Positions 1-5,009 of a stretch of DNA of 5,009 nucleotides are shown here, in pieces. Positions within the stretch are counted from its first letter, which is position 1. Every line of letters begins with the position of its first letter. The notes below the pieces were generated by a model, which had not been told where the DNA came from, did not search any database, and worked only from the letters and a program-made list of their open reading frames with translations. The DNA is taken from the NCBI GenBank assembly GCA_041648155.1, contig JBAZPL010000186.1, forward strand, positions 1-5,009, written 5' to 3'. The position numbers and the translations under genes are program-made. Origin of the DNA: SSS58A sp041648155 (GTDB taxonomy: Bacteria > Krumholzibacteriota > Krumholzibacteriia > Krumholzibacteriales > Krumholzibacteriaceae).

Positions 1-420
1 CAGACGGCCGGATGCGATCTCGTCGTGACCGGAGGGCCGGGAGAGGACCACGAGGGCGCGATGGCCGGAAAAATGCGGCGAGCCCCGGTATTTGTCGCCG
101 CCGGCAGCGTGAACATCCGGGAATTGGCGGCGATTCTCTCGTTGGCCGATCTGGTCGTGACCAATTCCACGGGGCCCCTGCATCTGGCCGTAGCGCTCGG
201 CGTTCCGACGGTGTCGATCTATTCGCCGGTTCCGACACGCCACCCGGGGCGTTGGGGGCCCTATCCGGCGTATGTCGAGGGAGACGAGCTGCATCGCGTT
301 CTTCTCGCGCCGCTCAGGGGCGAGGGGGCGAAGGCGATCGAGGATATGGGAGCGGTCTCCGTGGAAGAAGTTCTGCGAATCTGCCGGGCGAAACTCGCAG
401 GAAGAGCGCCTCGCAGGTAA
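1..420 (+). CDS. Glycosyltransferase family 9 (heptosyltransferase-like), C-terminal part, 5' truncated by window edge
   Basis: The frame is open from base 1 to a TAA at 418-420, so these 139 codons are the C-terminal part of a gene that begins outside the window. An internal ATG at 25 is not a credible start, because family-like sequence (CDLVVTGGPGE) precedes and spans it. The key signature is ADLVVTNSTGPLHLAVALG followed by VPTVSIYSP and, slightly later, RWGPY. This matches the C-terminal Rossmann domain of GT9 enzymes (ADP-heptose:LPS heptosyltransferases such as WaaC/WaaF/WaaQ), where a (D/S)(S/T)GP-x-H-x-A-x-A-x-G loop contacts the nucleotide-sugar. Family members are usually about 330-360 residues, so well over half of the protein is missing here. 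By family knowledge it acts in the cytoplasm or at the inner membrane, adding heptose or a related sugar to lipid A-core or another surface glycan. The exact donor and acceptor cannot be read from this fragment. The gene converges on the OmpA-family gene. Confidence 0.87.
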   Translation, partial: QTAGCDLVVTGGPGEDHEGAMAGKMRRAPVFVAAGSVNIRELAAILSLADLVVTNSTGPLHLAVALGVPTVSIYSPVPTRHPGRWGPYPAYVEGDELHRVLLAPLRGEGAKAIEDMGAVSVEEVLRICRAKLAGRAPRR

Positions 421-424
421 GAAA

Positions 425-460
425 ACGGCCGGGCGCAGCGCATGTCGCGCACCCGGCCGT
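425..460. terminator. GC-rich hairpin between convergent genes, probable terminator
   Basis: A perfect 9-bp inverted repeat, ACGGCCGGG (425-433) with CCCGGCCGT (452-460), encloses an 18-nt loop that can itself form a small GCGC/GCGC stem (438-441 with 447-450). It sits between the stop of the GT9 gene (420) and the stop of the OmpA-family gene (485). On the minus strand the stem runs into TTTTC, a short U tract, so it best fits intrinsic termination of the OmpA-family transcript. On the plus strand there is no T run after the stem, so any effect on the GT9 transcript would be weaker or would need another factor. Confidence 0.62.
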
Positions 461-484
461 ATCGATCCGCATTCGATGGATATA

Positions 485-1153
485 TCAGCCGGCGCTCTTC
501 TGTTCCGCCGCCTTCTTGAGCTTGTCGTTCGCCATGATGGCGAGCTCGACTCTGCGGTTCTCCTGGCGTCCCGCGTCCGTGTCGTTCGTCGCGATCGGCT
601 GCGATTCACCGTATCCCATCGCCGTGAAGCGCGACGGATCGACGCCGAGACCCGCGAGGTAATTCGACACGGACGACGCGCGGTTTCTCGAAAGCTCGAG
701 GTTGTGCTCGTCCGTTCCCGTCGCGTCGGTGTGTCCCTCGATCCGGATGTTCGTGTCGGGGTACTTGTTGAGGATAACCGCCATCTTGTCGAGGTTCGTT
801 TTCGCCACGGGCCGCAGGGTCGCCTTGTTGACGTCGTAAAGAATGCCCGAATCGAAGGTGATCTTGATGCCCTCGCCGACGCGCTCGATCTTCGCGCCCT
901 CGAGGTCGGCCTGCATCTCCTCGGCCTGCTTGTCCATATAGTTGCCGATGTAGGCGCCGGCCGCGCCGCCGACCGCCGCGCCGATGATGGCGCCGACCGC
1001 GGTGTTGCCGGTCTGCTTGCCGATGATCCCGCCCACGACGCCTCCCGCCGCGGCGCCGATGCCCGTGCCCTTCATCGTCCTGCTCATGCCGCAGGATTCG
1101 TGGACCCCCGCGACCATGACGGCCAGAAGGATGAATATGATAATGTTACGCAT
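485..1153 (-). CDS. OmpA-family protein with glycine zipper (YiaD-like), peptidoglycan-associated
   Basis: A 222-residue envelope protein. Residues 4-17 form a hydrophobic export signal after Met-Arg-Asn. Cys21 could be a lipidation site, but the residues before it (His-Glu-Ser) are a poor lipobox. Residues 29-70 are a Gly/Ala-rich glycine zipper (repeated GxxxG, e.g. GIGAAAGGVVGGIIG) ending in AYIGNYMDKQAEE, very like the YiaD group. A short linker leads to an OmpA C-terminal domain at about 95-208: ITFDSGILYDVNKATL, then IEGHTDATGTDEHNLELSRN-RA, then GYGE and ENRRVEL. Asp143 (in GHTD) and Arg158 (in SRNRA) match the pair that binds the diaminopimelate peptide in OmpA-like domains. The expected role is anchoring the outer membrane or a periplasmic assembly to peptidoglycan. 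The start is well supported: AAAGGAGGT lies 6 nt upstream of ATG. The gene has its own promoter and a hairpin after the stop, so it is probably monocistronic. Confidence 0.95.
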   Translation of the reverse strand: MRNIIIFILLAVMVAGVHESCGMSRTMKGTGIGAAAGGVVGGIIGKQTGNTAVGAIIGAAVGGAAGAYIGNYMDKQAEEMQADLEGAKIERVGEGIKITFDSGILYDVNKATLRPVAKTNLDKMAVILNKYPDTNIRIEGHTDATGTDEHNLELSRNRASSVSNYLAGLGVDPSRFTAMGYGESQPIATNDTDAGRQENRRVELAIMANDKLKKAAEQKSAG

Positions 1154-1159
1154 GCTGGA

Positions 1160-1167
1160 CCTCCTTT
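1160..1167 (-). promoter_or_regulatory. Strong Shine-Dalgarno of the OmpA-family gene
   Basis: Read on the minus strand, AAAGGAGG (continuing with T) ends 6 nt before the ATG at 1153. This is close to a perfect anti-16S match, sets the start codon firmly, and predicts high translation, as expected for an abundant envelope protein. No other gene in the window has a site of this quality. Confidence 0.85.
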
Positions 1168-1188
1168 GTTTATAGATGAACCGGAATG

Positions 1189-1218
1189 ATTATTGAATGA
1201 CGCGGCGCATCGAGTCAA
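1189..1218 (-). promoter_or_regulatory. Sigma70-type promoter for the OmpA-family gene
   Basis: On the minus strand, TTGACT (1213-1218; 5 of 6 matches to TTGACA) is followed after 18 nt by AATAAT (1189-1194; 5 of 6 matches to TATAAT). Transcription would begin near 1182, leaving a leader of about 29 nt that contains the Shine-Dalgarno. The -35 box overlaps the TGA stop (1215-1217) of the upstream glycosyltransferase gene. A second possible -10 (TATAAA, 1169-1174) has a poor -35 and would start transcription inside the ribosome binding site, so it is less likely. Assigned by motif only. Confidence 0.55.
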
Positions 1219-2411
1219 GGTGTATTTGCCCTCGTTCGTTGCGCGCCGATACGTTGCGAGACGACGACCAAGGCGTAGCTTGCGACAATAATCATGAAAG
1301 GCTCGAGCGGTAGACGGTATCGCAACGACGATACGAAGACCAGATTGATTGCCGTCGTGTGGAGAATCAAGAGATACAGATAGACCAATTCTCGTCTCCG
1401 TTTCCAGGAAACGACAAGGCCGATAATGAAGAGAATCAAAACCGGCGTGAAGCTGATCATGCTTGCAAGAACGGTGAGCCTCGAAGCGTACGCCGGGTTG
1501 TCCGTATTCAGTTTAATGTTCCAGAGGCGTTTGAATTTGCTCCAGAGCAATCCGGTCATTCTGCGAGGATTTTCTCGTATCGCCCGTATCGCCTCCTGCT
1601 TCAGGAAGCGGTCCTTTTCGATTTCGCTCATTCCCTGTGTGTCCGGAAAGAGAAGAGGGCCGGCCGGGCCGCCGGTCTGGTTGCGCGGACTGTTTCCCTC
1701 GTAGAACGTATATCCGCTCATCGTCGTTAGGGGGACACATGCGTGAAGCACAAGATAATTCCTGAGCATCCACGGGAACAGTATCGCCCCGGTTATCGCC
1801 GTCATTATGAGCGCTCTCTTGAGCGCTGCTTTCTTCCGCAGGACGATGAACATCCCGGCGAGCGCGAAAAAAAAGAAAACGATCAGTTCGGGCCGGCAGA
1901 GAATTCCGAGACCGAACAAAATGCCCGCCCACATGAATCTCTTGCCGGAAAGAAACAGCATGATCAGCGATAGTATGAAAATAAAGAGCGTCTCGGTAAG
2001 AACGGCCCCGCTGTAATAGATAAAGAAAGGATAGATCGCGCAGGCGGCCATGGAGATCTTCGCCGTCGTTGCGTTGAATATTCTTTTCGCGAGCAGGTAG
2101 ACGATCAAGCAGGTGCATGAAGAGATGAGAGCCTGAATTATTCTCACGGCAAGCAGATTCTCTTTCCCGAAAACGAAATATATGAAAGAGAGAAACAGGC
2201 TGTAGACCGGCGGCCTCAAGGCCTTCGCTCCCTCGTCGATGATCAAGCCGTTTCCCGAAAGAAGATTCAAGGCGATCCGGCTCCACTGCTGGGAATCGGG
2301 AAAGTACAATTGATGCGGGTCCAGATAGATTCCCCAGGCAAGGCGCAGGGCAAAGGCGATGATCAACACCGCCAGGACGAATCGTTGCCTGCCTATGGTT
2401 TCGATGTTCAT
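1215..2411 (-). CDS. GT39-like (PMT/ArnT superfamily) polytopic membrane glycosyltransferase
   Basis: A 398-residue integral membrane protein, taking the start as the ATG at 2409-2411 (MNIETIGRQRF). A GTG further upstream (2487-2489) would add 26 non-hydrophobic residues with no family character and would run through the likely promoter. The architecture is GT-C. TM1 is at about 11-30 and contains the ALRL motif (Arg23). A periplasmic loop follows with Asp39 in FPDSQQW, then xxALNLLSGNGL, then RPPVYSLFLSFIY (Pro67-Pro68), then about eight further hydrophobic segments including AVLTETLF (Glu140). The D-S, G-x-G, R-P-P and L-T-E landmarks are those of the family that uses polyprenyl-phosphate sugars on the periplasmic face. 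The C-terminus ends in a last TM (FMIIVASYALVVV). Likely role: transfer of a sugar to a lipid, glycan or protein acceptor; the substrate is unknown. It lies upstream of the OmpA-family gene on the same strand, 61 bp apart, and is divergent from the YchF-like gene. Confidence 0.88.
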   Translation of the reverse strand: MNIETIGRQRFVLAVLIIAFALRLAWGIYLDPHQLYFPDSQQWSRIALNLLSGNGLIIDEGAKALRPPVYSLFLSFIYFVFGKENLLAVRIIQALISSCTCLIVYLLAKRIFNATTAKISMAACAIYPFFIYYSGAVLTETLFIFILSLIMLFLSGKRFMWAGILFGLGILCRPELIVFFFFALAGMFIVLRKKAALKRALIMTAITGAILFPWMLRNYLVLHACVPLTTMSGYTFYEGNSPRNQTGGPAGPLLFPDTQGMSEIEKDRFLKQEAIRAIRENPRRMTGLLWSKFKRLWNIKLNTDNPAYASRLTVLASMISFTPVLILFIIGLVVSWKRRRELVYLYLLILHTTAINLVFVSSLRYRLPLEPFMIIVASYALVVVSQRIGAQRTRANTP

Positions 2412-2533
2412 TCTCAAGTAAGTATTGGAATTTCGAATCCCTGTCAAGATGTTGGCGGGAGTTTCCCCGGCGGGAGACCGGCACGCCACCCAAAATGCTT
2501 GCCAATCCTCGAAAAGGTATTACATTAACTCGA
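2412..2533. promoter_or_regulatory. Divergent intergenic region between the GT39-like and YchF-like genes
   Basis: This 122-bp gap holds the start signals of two divergent genes. For the minus-strand gene, a perfect TTGACA lies at 2442-2447 with AATACT (4 of 6) at 2421-2426 after 15 nt. For the plus-strand gene, TTGCCA (2499-2504; 5 of 6) is followed after 16 nt by TACATT (2521-2526; 4 of 6). Both predicted start points fall within a few bases of the ATGs, so leaders would be very short. Neither gene has a good Shine-Dalgarno: only TTGAGA directly before the GT39-like ATG, and AAGG about 16 nt before the YchF-like ATG. Between the promoters is an 8-bp direct repeat, GGCGGGAG. The -10 assignments are tentative. 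Confidence 0.4.
2454..2476. repeat. Direct repeat GGCGGGAG x2, 15 bp apart
   Basis: GGCGGGAG occurs at 2454-2461 and again at 2469-2476, with TTTCCCC between. The pair sits upstream of both divergent -35 boxes, where a regulator of either gene could bind. It may also be chance in GC-rich DNA; the sequence gives no direct sign of function. Confidence 0.4.
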
Positions 2534-3628
2534 ATGAAGCTCGCATTGGTCGGAATCTCGAATTCGGGTCGCACGACGCTTTTCAACGGTCTCATGGGCC
2601 GGGACGCCGCGACGGCCGGCTATTCCGCGTCCGAAACCAAACCGAACGTAGCGATCATCAAGGTGCCCGACCGGCGCATCGACGAGCTCGTGAGGATCTT
2701 CAAACCCAAGAAGCACACGCACGCCAGGATTCAATACATGGATTACCTGGGGCTCACCAGGGGAGACGCCGCGCAGAACAGGAAGGTCATCGAGTTCATC
2801 AAGGATTCGGACGCGCTCGTGTATGTGCTCCGCGGTTTCGACGATGATAGCGTGACGCATCCCCTCGGCAGCGTCGATCCGGTCCGCGACTTTGAGACTC
2901 TCGAGGCCGAATTGCTGATCTACGATCTCGACCTCGCCGAAAAGCGGCTGCTCAATATGGAAGAGTCCGCCAGAAAAGGCCGGCCGCCGAGGAAAGAGGA
3001 ACGGGCGGCCGTCCTCAAATGCAGGGAGGCTCTGGAAAGGGAGATGCCCTTGCGCTATCTCGAATTCGACGCAACCGAGGAGAGAGCGCTGCGGCATCTC
3101 GAATTCATTTCGAGACTGCCCGTCATGGCGGTGATCAACGTTGCCGAATCCGGCCTGCAGAGCGCCAAAAGCTCCTCCTGGCGGGATACGATCCGGGACA
3201 GGACCGCCCGGTTCACGGAGAACCCATTGACTCCGGTCGTTCTCTCGGGGAAGATCGAAATGGAAATCGCCCATCTTCCCTCCGAGGAAGCGGCGGACTT
3301 TTTGCAGGATCTCGGGGTCGACGTTTCGGCGCGCGAACGCGTGATCAGAGAATCATACGGGCTGCTCGGGCTGATCTCGTTCCTGACCGTCGGCGAGGAC
3401 GAGGTCCGCGCCTGGACCGTGAGGAAAGGCATCGCGGCGCATGCGGCCGCCGGAAAAATCCATACCGACCTGGAGAGGGGCTTCATCCGCGCCGAGGTGA
3501 TTTCCTGCGACGATTTCCTCGATGCCGGGACCCTCGCCGCCGCGCGCGCGAAAGGTCTGTTGCGGCTCGAGGGCAAGACGTACGTGGTCCAGGACGGCGA
3601 CATCATCGATTTCAGATTCAGCGTATGA
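2534..3628 (+). CDS. Divergent YchF/OLA1-family P-loop ATPase-like protein with altered nucleotide-binding motifs
   Basis: A 364-residue protein, the usual YchF length (about 363). The ATG at 2534 is chosen because MKLALVGIS is the family N-terminus; an ATG at 2495 would add 13 unrelated residues. Order of parts: P-loop domain at 1-120 and 195-250; helical coiled-coil insert at about 121-190 (LDLAEKRLLNMEESARKG); TGS-like C-terminal domain at about 278-364, with highly typical EVRAWTVRKG, AAGKIHTDLERGFIRAEVI, LEGKTYVVQDGDIIDFRFSV. YchF proteins hydrolyse ATP, bind ribosomes and act in stress and redox responses. Here G1 reads GISNSGRTT where the family has GxxNVGKST, so the catalytic Lys is Arg13. 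The G2 PF-x-T is replaced by SASE before TKPN. G3 keeps Asp70 and Gly73, but the glycine-rich switch II after it is lost. G4 is NVAE (202-205), the family's NxxE form linked to ATP preference. It is probably a paralog distinct from housekeeping YchF, with weak or no hydrolysis (inference). It overlaps the next gene by ATGA. Confidence 0.92.
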   Translation: MKLALVGISNSGRTTLFNGLMGRDAATAGYSASETKPNVAIIKVPDRRIDELVRIFKPKKHTHARIQYMDYLGLTRGDAAQNRKVIEFIKDSDALVYVLRGFDDDSVTHPLGSVDPVRDFETLEAELLIYDLDLAEKRLLNMEESARKGRPPRKEERAAVLKCREALEREMPLRYLEFDATEERALRHLEFISRLPVMAVINVAESGLQSAKSSSWRDTIRDRTARFTENPLTPVVLSGKIEMEIAHLPSEEAADFLQDLGVDVSARERVIRESYGLLGLISFLTVGEDEVRAWTVRKGIAAHAAAGKIHTDLERGFIRAEVISCDDFLDAGTLAAARAKGLLRLEGKTYVVQDGDIIDFRFSV

Positions 3629-5009
3629 GAAAGATCACGATAGAACAAATCGTCTTCGCCGGTCTCGCCCTCTTTCTTTTCGTCGGGCTCTTCCTTGTCG
3701 ATGACTACGGGATGAACACCGACAGCCAGAAGAATTTTCGCGAAGGCGAAATGAATTTGGACTACATCCTGACGGGGCGCGTGGATCGGGACCTTCTCCA
3801 GTGGCAGATGCATGGAGCGTTTATCTTCGTCGCCGCAGAAGCGGCGAAGCGCCTGTTTCATGACAGCCTCGGCCTGTATGACGCCATGGCGGCACGGCAT
3901 ATCATACTGCCCGTCATGACCGCCGTCTTTCTGGTCTGCCTTTTCTATTTCGTCAGGAGGCATTGGAGCGCTCTTCACGGGCTCATGACCGTCGGCCTTT
4001 TCTTGACCTTCCCCTATTACTGGGGCCAGACGTTCAACAATCTGAAGGACGTGCCCCTTCTGATCTTCTTTTCTCTCTCCGTTATGTGCTTCGTCGAGTG
4101 GACCGGCACGCGAGCCCTGAAATATTTCTATGGTTTTTTCCTTCTTCTGGGTTTCGCGATCGCGATCAAGACCTATGCTTTTTTCGTTCTCCTCGTGCTT
4201 CTCCTCTGGATCCTCATTCGACCGGGGGCCCGGGATTGGGGAGCGCGGTTCCCGCGGCCCGGATCGGTTCTCCATGTGATCATCGCTCTTTCCGCGACGA
4301 TCGTCATCGTGCTCGCCTTCTACGCGCCGGCCTTCTGGGGCATCGGCGGCAAGCTGTCTTTTCTCGACACCTGGCATGAGCATGTGAAAGAGATCACCTA
4401 CGCGCGGGGCGGCTCTTTCAACCTGAATTCGTTCGTGCAGGCTTTGTTCAGGACTCCGCTGCTCGTATTGATCTTTGCCCTGGCGGGTCTGCTCACGGCC
4501 GTACGAAGATATCGCGCGTCGCCCCTGCATTCCCTCCTCCTTCTCTGGCTGATGCTGCCCCTCGCCATCCCGTGTTTCCCCCGCACCTTGGTCTATCATA
4601 ACGGAATGAGACTCTTCCTGGTTTTTCTCGTTCCTTTCTGTGTTCTGGCTTCAATCGGAATCGGCGAGGCCGCGGGCTTTCTCGCGGGAAAGCTGAAGAA
4701 GAACAAGGAGGCGCTCGTCCGGGCGATCGCGTTCGTGACGATAGGAGCGAGCCTATGGGGCGTCATGACGACTCATCCCTATCAGACGACCTTCTTCAAC
4801 GCCCTGGCCGGGGGGTTGAAGGGAGCCCAGGAAAAGAGAATCACCGATTCCTGGGATTACTGGCTGAATTCTTACCGAGAGGCCGAGCGATGGATCAATA
4901 GTTTCGGGGCTCCGAACGCATATGTCCTGGCTCTGTATGTCTCCGGTACTCCGCCCTTCTTCCATACGGATTTGATGAAGGATGCCATCGACAGGGGGGA
5001 CCTCAGGGT
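3625..5009 (+). CDS. GT-C (PMT/GT39-like) polytopic membrane glycosyltransferase, 3' truncated by window edge
   Basis: The ATG at 3625-3627 overlaps the TGA of the YchF-like gene (ATGA), and the frame stays open to the last base: 461 codons with no stop. TM1 is at about 9-25. It is followed by an acidic periplasmic loop, VDDYGMNTDSQKNFREGE (Asp26, Asp27, Asp33, Glu40), placed like the catalytic acidic motif of GT-C enzymes. Next come about eight to nine more hydrophobic segments (about 93-110, 116-132, 142-157, 168-198, 215-235, 277-293, 300-316, 330-350, 365-380). TFNNLKDVPLL (135-145) is a landmark of this subgroup. The soluble C-terminal part has HPYQTTFFNALAGGLKGA (383-400) and DYWLNSYREAERWIN (411-425), matching the HPYxxxYfNxxxGGxxGA...DYWGxxxxEAxxWLN pattern of PMT-like proteins. 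Likely role: periplasmic-side sugar transfer from a polyprenyl-phosphate donor; the acceptor is unknown. There is no clear Shine-Dalgarno, so translation probably depends on coupling to the upstream gene. Confidence 0.9.
   Translation, partial: MRKITIEQIVFAGLALFLFVGLFLVDDYGMNTDSQKNFREGEMNLDYILTGRVDRDLLQWQMHGAFIFVAAEAAKRLFHDSLGLYDAMAARHIILPVMTAVFLVCLFYFVRRHWSALHGLMTVGLFLTFPYYWGQTFNNLKDVPLLIFFSLSVMCFVEWTGTRALKYFYGFFLLLGFAIAIKTYAFFVLLVLLLWILIRPGARDWGARFPRPGSVLHVIIALSATIVIVLAFYAPAFWGIGGKLSFLDTWHEHVKEITYARGGSFNLNSFVQALFRTPLLVLIFALAGLLTAVRRYRASPLHSLLLLWLMLPLAIPCFPRTLVYHNGMRLFLVFLVPFCVLASIGIGEAAGFLAGKLKKNKEALVRAIAFVTIGASLWGVMTTHPYQTTFFNALAGGLKGAQEKRITDSWDYWLNSYREAERWINSFGAPNAYVLALYVSGTPPFFHTDLMKDAIDRGDLR

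Noticed and set aside
12..662. A 216-codon plus-strand frame overlapping the GT9 gene
   Set aside because: Arg/Gly-rich sequence without recognisable motifs, in a different frame from the GT9 signature.
272..1189. A 305-codon plus-strand frame opposite the OmpA-family gene
   Set aside because: Arg/Asp/Val-rich shadow of a strongly supported OmpA-domain gene; it also crosses the hairpin and the end of the GT9 gene.
2412..2489. N-terminal extension of the GT39-like protein from a GTG at 2487-2489
   Set aside because: The extra 26 residues lack family similarity, and the stretch contains the best -35 match for the gene. The ATG at 2411 directly precedes the normal TM1.
2495..2533. N-terminal extension of the YchF-like protein from the ATG at 2495
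   Set aside because: YchF proteins begin right at the first beta strand before the P-loop, which fits the ATG at 2534; the extension also overlaps the candidate promoter.
1513..2595. A 360-codon minus-strand frame overlapping the GT39-like gene
   Set aside because: It is a shifted frame of the GT39-like gene, low in hydrophobic residues and high in Arg/His/Ser, and it overlaps the start of the YchF-like gene. The GT39 frame has clear family motifs.
3963..4379. A 138-codon plus-strand frame inside the 3' GT-C gene
   Set aside because: It is a frame-shifted shadow. The frame beginning at 3625 is uninterrupted and carries the TM segments and family motifs.
3055..4599. A 514-codon open frame on the minus strand, antisense to the YchF-like and GT-C genes
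   Set aside because: Its translation is rich in Glu, Arg, Gln, Lys and Pro with no domain pattern, and it overlaps two well-supported family genes along nearly all its length. It is a product of GC-rich codon bias on the opposite strand.
1..5009. RNA genes, CRISPR array, insertion sequence, phage or toxin-antitoxin genes
   Set aside because: Looked for cloverleaf or rRNA-like sequence, regularly spaced repeats, transposase motifs and terminal inverted repeats by eye on both strands; none was apparent and nearly all bases are taken up by the five genes.

Overview
The window is compact, GC-rich bacterial chromosome with five protein genes and almost no spare DNA. It carries a heptosyltransferase-type GT9 enzyme, an OmpA-domain envelope protein with a glycine zipper, and two polytopic GT-C glycosyltransferases. 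Together these point to a Gram-negative (diderm) bacterium with an outer membrane and surface polysaccharide. The lineage cannot be fixed from this sequence; the style fits Deltaproteobacteria-like or candidate-phylum (metagenomic) genomes, which is inference only. No RNA gene, insertion sequence, CRISPR array or phage gene was found.

Layout, left to right: (1) the 3' part of a plus-strand GT9 glycosyltransferase gene, cut by the window start; (2) a convergent junction of about 64 bp with a strong GC hairpin; (3) a minus-strand OmpA-family gene with a glycine zipper, an excellent Shine-Dalgarno and a good sigma70-type promoter whose -35 box overlaps the stop codon of the gene upstream of it; (4) a minus-strand GT39-like membrane glycosyltransferase gene; (5) a divergent intergenic region of about 122 bp; (6) a plus-strand gene for a divergent YchF/OLA1-family P-loop protein; (7) a second GT-C membrane glycosyltransferase gene, overlapping (6) by an ATGA and running off the right edge. 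Gene (7) has no stop codon in the window.

The theme is envelope glycan assembly. GT9 enzymes add sugars to the LPS core from nucleotide-sugar donors in the cytoplasm. The two GT-C proteins probably use polyprenyl-phosphate sugars on the periplasmic side. The OmpA-domain protein would tie the outer envelope to peptidoglycan. The outlier is the YchF-like protein. YchF is normally a ribosome-associated ATPase; here its nucleotide-binding motifs are altered (P-loop Lys replaced by Arg, switch regions eroded) while its C-terminal TGS-like domain is well preserved. It is translationally coupled to a membrane glycosyltransferase. That pairing is the most interesting point in the window.
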